Both the position numbers and the translations under genes were made by a program. From positions 156,718,592 to 156,782,591 of the forward strand of contig JAYESD010000011.1 in the NCBI GenBank assembly GCA_036927565.1: a stretch of 64,000 nt of DNA, read 5' to 3'. The DNA comes from Tuctoria greenei. Taxonomy: Eukaryota; Streptophyta; Magnoliopsida; Poales; Poaceae. The notes beneath the pieces are model-generated. The model saw only the letters and a program-made list of their open reading frames with translations. It did not search any database and was not told the origin of the DNA. Shown piece by piece: positions 21,905 to 35,400 of this stretch (the stretch's first letter is position 1; each line of letters begins with the position of its first letter).

Positions 21905-22434
21905 CTAGCCGATGATCTGGTCGAGCACGCCGGTGTTCTTGAGCCCGAGCACGATGCCGACGCCGAGGATGTGGCCGACGGCGCCGCAGGCCAGCGTGTC
22001 GGCGAGCGTGAACCCCGCGGGGTCGCCGGTCTGCAGGCCGGACTCGCGCGCCTCCAGCTTCAGCCCCGCCGTCGCCTTCCGGTTCGCCGACGGCGCCAGA
22101 CCGAACCGCCCCGCCACCAGCATCAGCGTCGTCGTCACCACCATGATCTGCATGCACGGACGACGCAACAACGCGCGCGCGCATTGATTTCCTAGCTCGG
22201 TAAAGTAATAAAGCCAACAAGCTATGGGTTACGAGGATATAGATATATATATACCTGGTTGGTGGCTGAGCCGATGTAGTCGCAGCGGATGCCTCCCTGC
22301 GACCTCTTGTTCTTCCTCATCGACGACGGCACCGTCACCACGGACGACCTGGGCGAGGCGTAGTAGCCACGCAGGCCGTGGAACTGCGGCACGGCGGCGG
22401 CCATGGCCGTGGCGGCGGAGAGCTGGGAAGCCAT
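21905..22434 (-). CDS. psaK: Photosystem I reaction centre subunit K precursor (2 exons)
   Basis: PsaK is a two-helix thylakoid subunit at the PSI edge that helps dock LHCI. Exon 1 is 22255-22434 and exon 2 is 21905-22147, GT-AG, phase 0, 140 aa. The first 48-50 residues are rich in Ser/Ala/Arg with no acids (chloroplast transit peptide). Mature sequence begins around CDYIGSATNQ. Helix 1 (IMVVTTTLMLVAGRFGL), the stromal loop with APSANRKATAGLKL, and helix 2 after GFTLADTLACGAVGHILG all match PsaK. The intron carries CG and TA microsatellites. Confidence 0.95.
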
Positions 22435-22622
22435 GTTCGTCGTCGTCGTCGTCGACTTCGCTGCTGTGTCAACTGGATTTCGGGAGTGTGGTTACGGTCG
22501 TTCAATCGCGGCGGTGGCCATGGAGCGCGCGCCTTAAAGAAGCTTGGACATGGGAGGGGAGCCACATGGCGAGCTTGTGGCCTGCAGTGGCCCAGTCATG
22601 GATAGGTTATGGATCCTTGCTG

Positions 22623-22665
22623 CCGACGTGGCGTTACCTGGTTAGAGTTGAGGGTGCCACGTCGG
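22623..22665 (-). promoter_or_regulatory. Paired ACGT elements in an inverted repeat in the psaK promoter
   Basis: CCGACGTGGC (22623-22632) and GCCACGTCGG (22656-22665) are exact inverse copies 23 bp apart, about 190-230 bp upstream of the psaK ATG. A GATAAG I-box follows at 22669-22674. ACGT cores with I-boxes are classic light-response modules bound by bZIP/HY5-type factors (established knowledge). Use by psaK is inferred. Confidence 0.5.
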
Positions 22666-22674
22666 AACGGATAA

Positions 22675-23455
22675 GATTCAGGTCCAATGCTTTTGTTGCT
22701 TGAGGCAGCTGCAAGATTTGGCGATGTTCTGCGTAAAGCACATGGCGAACAGGGACTATGAAAGTGAGTGAATACTACAACTGTAATTAAAAGGAGCAGT
22801 AAAATACGAAATTAGTTACCCTACTTTCTGGGTGAGTTCTTACGGCTCAGTTGGTTGTATGGTCAGCATCTTATATGTGTTAGATGCATACACCACGTAT
22901 CAGTAAATCAGTCACGTAAGCAAACAAGGACGCACTTGCTTTCTCCCCGCCCTTTAGAGGATACTAAGAGTAGAGGAATTCGCTTGTGTGAATCATTTTT
23001 TAATGATGCGCCTCATGACCAAGTAACCAATAAATCCAATGGGCATTCGCCAAATCTAACGCAAAGCTGTGCTCCGTACACAAGCGAAGAGCATATACTA
23101 AGAGTAGAAATAAAGCAAAATGTATTTCATCAATCATCGTGGCTTAATGAGGATGGCATACACAACTGTATATAAATACAGCACCAACTCAACTTTGGTA
23201 CTTTCTTACTGGCACGCTATGTACATTTCACGACTCATGTAAAAAAACTCAGAGCCATAAGAGCAACCCCAGCTCCAGATTCAAGAAAAGAAAGTGAAAA
23301 AAACCTTTACTTAATATAAAAGCACGCACACGCTCCCCCATCCCACACCAATACATACAAGCTGCCACACTACAAATCCTACTGAATATGCACACTCTTG
23401 TAACAACCTAACTGGTTTTATATTGTCACGTATATCAGGTAGGCATCCAAATCTT
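22675..23455. other. psaK upstream and AIR9 3' flank
   Basis: No gene or repeat is recognised. The AIR9 3' UTR must occupy the right part. Confidence 0.45.
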
Positions 23456-26400
23456 TCATGACTCGATCTTGAGGAGCGTGTTGAGGGAAGTGCTGTTGAA
23501 TTTCTGGGCAAGACCCCTAATCACGAGAACGATGACATCTCGCATGTGTCGTGTTTGCACCATTAAGTCAACTTCATTATCTCCGTCGACAACAATCTTG
23601 AAGTGATGCTGATCGTTCTGATACAGCTCGACCTGCAATGTTTCATTTCCTGCTTAGCATTATATCCGCATGAAAGACCTCCACAGTATTAGCAGCAGAT
23701 TCTATCGGCCGAGAAATTCACAGGAAGAGCTCACATGGAAGGGTGGAGCATATGTTCCTCGTACTTCCGTAGTTGGGAAAGATGTCTTGGATCCAGGCTT
23801 CACAACTTTAATTCTCTTTCTATTGACTTCCAAAATCCTCCGTTCCAAATGTCCCATTACTTGTGCCTGTTATTTTAGTGAAAAGCAAAATAATAAGTTT
23901 CTATTATGTTGATTCACTGATGAAGTCTAGGGCAGGCAAGCCACAGTGGTGAGGGATACCTTTTTTGGTGTACGATCCTTGTCGCATAGAACCTGTTAAC
24001 GGAAATCAATGAGTCAATTTTATTGAAGATAACAAAATGTATAAACTTGATGTGAAAACATCAAAAATATTTTCCTAAACGAAGGATCTTAAAACTGGGA
24101 TCATTAAGCTTGAATCGTTTTTCTTGTGAAACAATGGTCATCAAGCTTCATCAGCAAATACGAGTACTATAAACCATTATAAATGATCATATCAGAATCT
24201 AAACCATTATAAATGAATCCAGCAACATATTCAATGGTCAAGGATTGCATGGCGGATAGGTGGGATCTGACGTTCTGGAAGCTTCTATGCCATTGGTACC
24301 ACCATCTCATGTGTATGGTGCGAGCAGGTGTCTTCTGCTTACTTAGTCAGGGGTTGTGAATTATATACTTTTAAGTGTTGTGTTGGTCATGTCATGATTA
24401 TTTGGTGAGCTGACTAGGAGATGCCTTGGTCATGTAAGGTCGTGTCGTGTAAGATCAATGAGTCCAGTTGTTGGTTGTGGTCGGTAAGGTGCAAATCGGG
24501 TCATGTGGCAGCTTTGGTCATGTTAAGGTCGCTCAGTTGTGGTTTGTTTGGTCGGGTAGGGTCATGACCATTGGTCGTTGTACTTGAATATTTGGCCTTC
24601 TTAATGCAATGATACGCAGATCTCCTGCATATTCGAGAAAAAAAATCAGCATCACCTCAAATTTGACTAAACCATCATCAAGCTTCTGTTTAACTTCCCT
24701 GTAAATTTCAGGTTCTGCATAAGATGAAAGCAACGGTTATTACAATATGATGACGGGTATAAATAATAATGATAGTGACTACCAAAGCATCATTAATACT
24801 TCAAGCAAGAAAGCTGCAGGATTGAACAATAAGAGCACATGAATGGGAAACATGATACAGTAGGTGATTTGAAAGTACCAACTGCAATAGGCTCTGTTGA
24901 AACAGAAATCGGCTGTCCCTCAGCTCCATCCTCTCTAACAGGCGTATAAATTGCAACAAGTCTATACCCTACATCATCAACATTAGCTTCATACATTCTT
25001 CCAATTTCACCTGCACAAGTTCATACAGTTCAAAGATATTTTCAAAGTACATGTATAGATGCAATATATAGGGTAAATTACATCAGAATATAAACATTAC
25101 TGTATTGTTAAACGATATTACAGATTATGAAAAGAACATACCAGGTATGGAGATAAGATCAGGGCTTCCAACCATCGATCTAAGCCACTGAATTTTACTC
25201 TTGCCTTCTTTGCCTCCACTGTAGGTACCCCGAACAGCATATAGGTTAGTATGGAAACCTCTTCCTTCAATTTCCAGCTTTGAAATTTTAGGTACTCCTG
25301 TTAAAACAAATATCAAACTGTTTACAGACGCATATTTCATCATTCTGCATGAACATAGATATTAACATGATCATTAAGAGCTGCAATTTTACGATCAGGT
25401 TAGAGTTCAATGTTGCATTAGACATAAGCCACAATTTTACGAATAGAAATGAAGATGACAAGCTCTATATGATGAAGTAACACAATAAAAGTGGAAATCA
25501 CCAAATATGAAATATTCATGATTGATAGGGACCGGGTGTGTGAGTACCCTAAACCTAAATGAATATGAAATATCAAGTTAAATAAAAAATAAATTAATCC
25601 AAAATCCCAACAGTTAATAAAAAATGCAGTGCTACGAGACTATAAAACAGATACTGTTTTAATCAGTCACACTTCCCTATAATCAATATTATATTGATCT
25701 CATAAAAGGAAACACTTTTCTAAAAATAGAAAGGTATGGCAATTTGCTGATTACTGAAATAGCAACAACTTTCATGAATTACATTAAGCAAAGAAGTTTG
25801 GTACAATCTTTCGAAAGTGGAGCATAAGCAGAAGACAAAAGACCTGGTAAAATAGGAGCAGTCACAGCTGATACCACTTCACTGGATCGTCCAAATACAT
25901 CAGTTACGAAGCATTCACATTTCATGCAATGACCGATATCTTCAAAGCGTACTTTGTATGAGCGAGAACACTGGGTAGCCAATGGTTCAAAGGATTGATC
26001 CACTCCTGATCCAGTGGAAACAAACCTACAGCCGGATATCCAGTCATTGCTACGGACATATCAACCAAAGTAACAAAGGAGACTCGCTTCTCTTACCATT
26101 GATATTTCATCTCTTTCTTATAGTTGTTCCATATATGTTGCTGAATCTCATTGCATGGAATTTGTTCAACAGCAGTCAGTGTTTCTCTCTCAACCTGATT
26201 TCCCTTGAAAACAAGTGTCTCGATTTTGAGTAGCTCTGCAAGGAACAACGAATATGTGTTGCACAAACTGCAAACCTAAAGCAACATCTAATGGTTCAAA
26301 GACTACAACTTACCTGGCAAAATAACATCAGATGGTTCAGAAAGCTTTTCTTCACCAACAATCCCATCTGAACGAACAGGAGTATAACTGCCAATGACAA

Positions 26401-29400
26401 TTGTGTATTAAACATCCAGTAACAGTGTATCAAACAACCACATTGTTCATGTGATCATGAACAATTTCAAATATGTCTGTAGCCTATGTACTCTAGAACC
26501 CAAGATGAATTCATGTATGGTGTACTGACGAGTGAGTCTTTAGAACAGCAGAAAGACATCCTTGGGAAAGAAGCAAAGACAAGTCACTTCATGAACCACA
26601 AACCATTATAAGAAAAAGTTCTGTAATAGCTTAGAAATTGAAGTACTTAATAAAACCTACAAGGGATGCCTGATACTTAGAGTGGGCATTTTCTCTAAAA
26701 CACTTAATCAAAATAGAATACTGAAAAAAATTACCCAAACAACAGACGACAGTTGTAATCTGCATCAGTCACTTCATATGTAACTGAATCAGCACCATCT
26801 ATATGAAGCCTGGTTCCATCACTGGATTCCCTGTACCACCTATATAAGCTTGATCCCTCATATCCACCATAATAGATGCCAAGTCCATGATATACATCTG
26901 AACTTTTCTGCTCCAAGTGAACCCCCGAAACAGATGGAAACGCTGCAAGCATCAAGACAAGAATTAGAATCTGCAGGCAGTGAACTTGAAAAATACAAAA
27001 TGTCAGGTATGAACTATCGGGGGCAACCTGCCATGACTGGGTTGTCAGTGATAGTTATCAATGGATTGCCAGTCTTTCCATCACACCGTGTAGGAACCCA
27101 ATAAAGAATCAGATAGGAACCAACATCATCCAATGAAGGCTTGTACTTTCTGTCACAGATTCCATAGTTCAATGAATCAAGATTATATTCCTTATATGAA
27201 CCATTCAACACTAACAACTTCACACAATTTGTAAAAAAAAAAAAAAACTCACAAGGTTTCGCCGATAACTTCTGAACATGTAGCTATCAGATCATATTCA
27301 AAGTTATCAAGCTTCTCTTTACTTCGAAACCATGTATATTTCCCAGTGCCTTCCTTGCCACCAAAGTAGGTTTTGATAGGAGAAATTTCATTGTCCTCAA
27401 AACATTCAGGTAGAATAAGATTGAGACCCTTGGGTTCACCTATGTGCAACAATCGGTTAAATATATTTGGTCAACATAAGGAGCCACCATGTTCGCTCTC
27501 AAGGCCTATAAATTACCTCGTTAATCGAAGAAGAAAAAAGGAAAATTACCCATCGTTGCCATTATGAGAAAATAAACAAAAGTACCCATTCACATGTTTT
27601 TTAAATTTACCCACCATTGACACTACGAAAAAAACGAAAATATTGCCATATAAATTTGTAAATTAAGCTGCCATTATAAAAAAAACATTCAGTGATGGAA
27701 AAAATAATGATAAGAGTAAACTAATGAGACGATTAAGGAAATAAAATAGCAACAACAATTGAATTATTCATACTAGCAGTCTAGCACCAAAGTCGAAATG
27801 TTGATACTAGCCACAGAAATGAGCGGGCCACCACACTAGCATTGCATAACACATCATGCACACTCTATGTTCAAAGCTATACCCATCTTATATTATCAGG
27901 TTTGCAAATGATTGGTATTTTGATTAAACAATGGCCACTCATATTTTGATTTGTCGTAATCCTTCCCTAAGCAACAAAAACATAAGAAAGTCCTAGTTGT
28001 CAGGGCTTTTATAGTGAATATTAGAAGTTACTAGCCATGTATCGGATAACAAGTCTACAGTTGCTCCAGGCAGTGGAAAAAGGAAATTTTGAGAGGAACA
28101 CCAACCAGGGACGATTGTATCAGAAATGACACATCTGGGTAGCCCCTGCACTCCATCTTCTCGTACAGGTGTATACATGAGTTCAATCCGGCAATTAACA
28201 TCAGCTAGATTAAGATCTAGACATTCTATTATGAGAAACAATTGACAGTTAGTTCCAATAAAAGAGAAACAACAAACCATGGATTTCATGTGTAGTATAG
28301 CATCAGTTTTAAAAGGAACCATATATACTGACCATCCACAGTCAATTTATCCTTGCGACCATCACCATGTAATCTGAACCATTCTTGGATGCAACTTCCC
28401 CTCACACTAGAATGATAAGAAAAAATATATATAATTAGCAAGCGTATAACTTTGGCGAGTACCTGGAACTGAAGCAGAGTATCTCTCACCCTCCAATATA
28501 TTCAGCATGAAAGGTCAAATAGCCACCTTCGACCGTAGAGCCGGCCAGTTCAAGAGATAGACATGTTGGTGGCCCTGCAAAAGCAAGTAACAAAATATGT
28601 TGGTTCGTTACTCAGTGTTATTATTAATGCCCATATACATGCAAGGGCAAGTGTGCACAGAGGTACACACGGTTAAGAAAAAAGATTATTTTCTAAAGAG
28701 AGGACAATTGTCAATTCTCTACCAGGTATAATAGGACCAATCACTTCTGTTGACACCAAAGAACCCTGAACTCCATCACTTCTAACAGGTGTGCACAAGA
28801 CAGATATGTAAAAACCAATATCATCGCATTTCAAGGTGTATGATGAACTTCTTGCACCTTCAATTTCTTTCTGAGTTCCATCAGAACTTGCCTACAAACA
28901 CAATATTAATACAGAGCGTGTAATTGATCTAGGTATAGCAAGGTTGTTAGGCTTACTAATAATGACCACGTAAAAATAAAAGAATAATAGTATGTAAGCA
29001 ACCTACCAGTATCCAGCGGAATATTGTGTCCCCTTCTCCTCCCCAGTATCTTGTATTGGCAACCAAAGTTGTTCCTTCAATGGCCTCACCCGTTAGTTCA
29101 AGAGAAAGTAGCGTCGGTATTCCTGTTAGCAATACGACAAATTGAAACGGAGTTGTTATATATAAATATTTTAATCGCAGCTATATAGAACATATCATAA
29201 CATCAAAGAAGGAAAGATATACAAATTTCATAAACAAACCAAAACAGCTAAAGTAGGCAGGAGGCTGCAAAAACAACCCAGCAGTGTAATAAAGTTCTGA
29301 TGTTTATTTTATTTTTCACATCTTTGTGATATCATGGATCTTTGCAGAAGCATGTGTCTACTTATTCATACAAACTCCGTGTTCATTACATTTCTAAACA

Positions 29401-32400
29401 ATCATTTCATGCCATCCAGCCAATGAAGAAAACAAATAAATATACGTTTATAAGATTGTTAATGGCCAAAAGCAAAATGAAGGTACCTGGAGTAACTCTG
29501 TCCTTTCCTATGAAAATTCTTGGCTCACCAACAATACCATCATCTCGAACCGGTGTGCATTTAAAAGAGACAAACTTTCTAATAGCTTCCTTTGTAACAC
29601 GGTACTGTAGCAAACTAGATGCCTCCGAAACTGGAGTGCCTTCATCATCTTCAGTCTGTCAGACTATATATTAGTGAAGTGAAATTGGGTAAAGAACATG
29701 CCATGCTGCCAACCAGTATTTGTTAATTATTTAGGTACACAATACAATAAGAGATATTTATCGAGTATGAGAAGGAACAATAGTTACAACTAAGAAAATA
29801 CAATACATACCTCATGGAGATACCAATGATATAAACTATTTCCTTCATGGCCCCCAATGTACCCATATGATGCTGTCAATATCTGACCCTCACAGAATTC
29901 TCCACTGACTGTTAAGAAGTTCAGGCTCGGTGGCAGTGCTGCAACAGAGGAGGGTAAGCACGCTATTTCAGCAAAGAAATTGCACCAGGACTGTAAACAG
30001 AGGCGACAAACAAATCTTTGCATCCGTAAGTAAGAAGTCAAAACAAAAGGGATGCCCATCAATTCTAGAGTTCACTTATCTAAATCTTAAAAGTACAGAC
30101 AAAAAATCCTTGACTTAATCCAATTTCCACTGTGTAAACATTGGCCCAGAAAAATGGAGGTCATGCAAATGAAATAATCAGGGTAATTGGCACTATTTGA
30201 TGGTATGTGGGCAAGTGGATTGGTGGGGAAAACAATGCATGGTCATTGGGCAAAACTGACACTTACTTTCAACAACATTATCTGATATAGCATAGGCTGG
30301 CTCGCCAATTTCACCATCAGGTGCCACAGGAGTAAACTTGGCAACAATATAGTGTCCAACAGCACCAAGAGGAATGCGAAATGTCTAATACACAATCGAA
30401 ATAAGTAGTTAGACCAGCTTAAATGATAAAATAAATAAATAATGGGTATGACTTATGAGCAGTGCTTCAACGGCAATGGAAATAGAACATATTTAATCAT
30501 ACCTTAGAAACTTTTGATGTACTAAGGGCTTCAAGCTCACATTCGTTCTTAAATTCAGAGGAAGATGCCTTGTACCACTGAACCCTGCTGGACCCTACAG
30601 TTCCACCTGTAACAGTACCACTCACAGATACCTTGCTTCCTTCCCTTGCTTCCCCAGAAATCTTTAAATTGAAGATTTTTGGAGGGGCTGAAAAACAAGG
30701 AGGAGAAAACAATCAAAAATCTATTTGCAGTTTTATCCAGCGTATAACTTTATGAAAAAATTGGCACAGATCAAACATTACTACCTTTCTTAACTACATC
30801 TGTTATGGTGCAAGCAGGATCACCCTCCTGACCTGTGGAAGTCATCATATGTTAGGGCAACAAATTGTGCAAAACAAGCAGTTGACATCTTACAGGCTGA
30901 CGACTGACAAATAAACAAACCTTCAAGATTGATCGGGGTGTATACAAATTTGAGGTGCCTCCCCACGTCATCCTTGGTTAACGTGTACTCCATGCTATTC
31001 GACAACACTAGAAGATATTCACTGCATACCAATAGATTGTGCATAAAATATATGTGCCCGTTACATTCAACATGAACTTGTATGGATCTATCATGGTTTA
31101 GCACTTGCATTCATCCAGTTCTATAGCGGTTTAGGTTAAACCCTTCTACTACATTGTGTGCTTCATTTTCTAATCAATTTACAAATCAATATTCTGCGGA
31201 CCAGAAATATTACAGGCAATGCAAGTAATCTTTTTCCAATGAAATCATAAGAATGATTCATTCTGATCCTGAAGATACAAAATCCAAGCCATTTGAGCTT
31301 TGACTTAAGCAGAACAAAAATTCCACCGATCAAACAGATAATACGCTAATCAAGTGTTCTTGATCGTTATTTTTTTACCACAACAGACTACAGCTACATA
31401 AATGTATGGGGGAGACGAGACTGTGCGAGCAGGAGTGGTAGCTCAAGAAGAATGGAAATGCGTACTTCGATGGCATGCACCAGATTATCTCTCGTATCTT
31501 GTATTGACAATGCAATTAAGAAGTGATGTTTGCTAGTGAATTAGCAATAAAGCAGTCCAACCCACTCACCACAAAAGTTTACTTATTCAACAGTTAAGAG
31601 AATAACAGTCTAATGAGTAATGACGCATACCCATTTTCCTTTTCTCTAAACCACTGGAGTTTGCTTAGCCCCTCTTTGCCACCAAAGTACTTTCCGTGTC
31701 CTTTGAGAATGTTATCTTCAATAACATCTCCCAGGACATGTACATCACTGACTGATGGTGTTGCTGAAATGTCATGTTGAGAAAGCGACAAACATTAGAA
31801 AAGGAGAAAAGAACTGGTGATCAGTTCAACTACAAATACAACATTTTTTTATACAACTACAAATACACCATATGAACAGCTTTCTTGAACATGTAGAATG
31901 ATATTGACAGCACAGCCCAAATCCTTTTAAACAAGCATAAAGTATTTTACCAGCCTTTATGAAATCTGTCATTGTACATTGTGGCTCTCCCTTGACACCT
32001 TCATCTGTAACAGGTGTGTACATAAATACCAAACTTGAATTGATATCATCAACAGTCAGCTGATATTCCATTCTGTCAGCTCCATCTATTACTACAGCAT
32101 TGTCATTCCATCTCCGCCTTAACCAACTATAATCAAAAGGAGGTTTGCCACAATCAGTTGCATTCCTTAAGTTGGAAGTGTTGGTTTAGTAGAATTGAAT
32201 GCATTTAGAACTTCCACTAGGTCGTAGGTCAATAAAGATATTGTAAACAAACCTTGTAACTCCTTTTCCTGGTGTCCCACCACACCAGGCAATTTCAGGA
32301 ACTCCAGTGAGTATGTTTCCTTCCACTAGTTCACCATTGACGGACAGATTTATGACCTTTGGACATCCAGTTCCTGGTAAACAAAAACCGATTGAGCACT

Positions 32401-35400
32401 TTACATAGTTTCAATCGAGTGAGTAGATTGCATGATTGCATCAATTAGACTTAGTTTTGTTAGCAGCTGGACATCAAGCGTTAAATCACCTCCCTAACAC
32501 CATACAAAAATATTGCAGGTCACCAATTGAACATTGAGTACTTCTACTAAAACTGGACTATATCAAACAACTAGCTATAAAAGTCTGGCTGATTGGATAC
32601 AGTTAATATAAGATGAGTTGTCAACATACCTGGAGAAACAGGTAAAGATACAGCGAAAATAGGTGAAAATTCAGCATCATTCAGTATCAGAGTGCATTCA
32701 ACTTTCAAACATCTACCGACATCCTCACGCTTAGGCCAATACACCTAATGTTTAGAAACATCAGGGGTCAAAAGGATGGCATAACAGCAAAAATGGTACA
32801 AGCTTGGAGTTATGGTAACAAAAATTGTGCAAAAATGGTGCAAGTTTGGAGCAACAATGAACAAACAGGCTTAGAATTTGCAGAAGTTAATATTAGTAAC
32901 ATGAGGTACAAGTGTTTGTATTTGATGAGACCAAAATATACAATTACACAAGATAAAATGTATACAAGAGATGGAGCCTTTTCAAAGTATACTAATTACA
33001 CATGACTACATGAGGTGCAAGCTTGGAGTTATGGTTCGAATCCATAGTAACCAATCTTTAATAAGGATAGGTACTTTTTGTGAACTAGTAGCCAAATGAC
33101 AAAAGTGGCCTTATTACTGGTACCATGTTGAACAACCTAAGTACTCACAAGTCACAATACCAAGGTTGTTTTTTGTCTGTTCATAAATGTTGGTCAAGAT
33201 ATATGAAGCATGACGGAATTCTGATGTACACAATCATACACTGATGTAAACAGCGAGTACTCTTTAAAACTAAGAGATATATGGAGCATGCTTGAATTCT
33301 GATGTGCACAACCATACAGTTATGTAAACAGCAAGTATTCCATAAAACAAAATGATACATGGATAAACATACAAAGCACAAAAAAGTGAAAAAACATGGT
33401 TTTTTCTTATGAAATTTACTTAAATGAGTATCATACCTGGCTCGATGCTCCAGGAATTGGCACAAAATCAGTTGGTATTTGGCCACCTAGGAACCATTGG
33501 TATTTGAGTACTAGCTCGGCCTCACTTCCAAGATTTGTGAAGCTAAAATGGCAATGGCACGGATCCTCTTCAAATGGGTGGTCAACATAAGCTTTCTTCA
33601 CGGTGTAATCTTGAGGCAACTTATTCTTCCATTGCTCAAGTAGGAAGGAAAATGTTGAATCTGTCCAGCAGCATAATTATGCACTTAGAACTCAGATGGT
33701 AAAATAGATTTACGGCTTCACTTTAGTCCGTGCAATGCATTCAATCCTTGACTTGTGACACTTCTATCTTAGTTTGTGAGAAGAAAAAACCAAAGAAATA
33801 CAATAAGCAGTATTTTTCAGATAAGAAAAAAGTGTGCATGCATGCTATACATGGAATATGAAGTTCTTATAGACTAGTAAAATACAACTGCCTTTATGAC
33901 CTTAAAAAAAAATAACAAGCTCAAACCATTTGTATCAAAATGAAGACAGTGCTGACAAAACATGTTTGAAAATAATACAGTAGCAGAATCTGTATTGATG
34001 ATGATATAATATATAAAATGTTATTATTAACTGGTCATTCTTCTCCAGTTAAACCATACCAGCAGCAAGTTCAGGAGAGCAAAATTCCCAGCCATCACGA
34101 ATGCAAATAGCTGTGTGAGCAGGATATAGCTTTGCTACCTCAGCCTCCTTGGGGTCCAGATCTGCGTCAGATATAAAACATTTAATATGCAATGATATCA
34201 AGATAAGCCATTCCGGTTGCACCAAACAGTTTAGTTCATAAACATATGTTTCAACAAGTAGCAAATAGCAATTTTGCTGATAGTTGGAGCTTTAATAAAT
34301 AACGATCATGCTAATATACATGCAGATAAACCATCAAAATTGAACTTTTCAAGAATTTGAAATATCACAATACATATTGGAAATATCTTTGGACATACCT
34401 CGGTCATTGAACTTTTTCAATGTAGGACCTATAAGCAGAATAGAAGCAGCTTCCAAGTGCGGCATCTCAAGCACTGGGCTTTCCTCAACACGCAAGTGCT
34501 GCAGTCAGTTCAATATTGAAAGGTTAGGTACCAGGCTAGCATTTAAGTATATCGATACTATTAATCAAATTCATATAATTTGTATACAAAGTTTAGATTT
34601 TAGTTATTCATGTCCCATGGTAGACAGGTGACATCTGATCATGGATAATGTGAATTGCTCCCTTCATGTGTATGAGTTATCCATAGCATCAAAGCTCAAG
34701 CACACTGCAGATATGTCCAACCTAATATCTGTTTTAACATCTTTTGTACTTCGTTAAGCAGCAATATTGTGTTCTCCATGAGTTCACCTTGCTACACGAA
34801 AGAGATAAATGTACCGAACACGAACAGAAAGGCCAGAATAAAAGAGATTTCTAAACTAGTGGAAATACTAGTTCCATTACGAAATAAAGGATTGTAAATA
34901 TTTGTGACTAGAAAACAGAAAACGGACCTCCAGAGAAGGCAAATGTGGAAATCCCTTCAAAGTTGATATTTTATTTCTGCTGGCTGCCAAAACCTTCGTA
35001 CAAAGAGAGACCAGTTGAGGCCTTCATGGAAGATTTGAATATGTTCAAGGCAAAAGCCAAAATGAAAGAAAAATAGAATACTCACTTGAAGTCGAGGTTG
35101 ACGAGCCATACAGAGTGACTTTAGCCTGTTTTGAGCAACAGAAAGGAACTGGTGTAGCAAGAAAGATAAGTCGAATATATTTACCAGTGGCAAAGTAAAG
35201 ACAACTGCTAAGACCAAGTTGGAAGTAGTGGCATACCTCCAAATTAGGAAGTTCAGGAAGGCTAGCAAGTGAAGTTATTTGATTTCCAGCAAGATACAGT
35301 TGCTACACGGTATGTTTTAAACAAAATTAGTGCATGTAAGTTCACTACAGCCTCAATCAATAGGATGGGGATTGGGGGAAAGCACAAACCTGGAGGACTT

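Noticed and set aside
23670..23912. Plus-strand ORF that looked like a sensible protein and suggested an inverted AIR9 exon
   Set aside because: The minus strand here gives exon 23735-23866 with proper GT-AG borders and the AIR9 frame (GHLERRILEVNRKRIKVVKPG), so the plus reading is a shadow.
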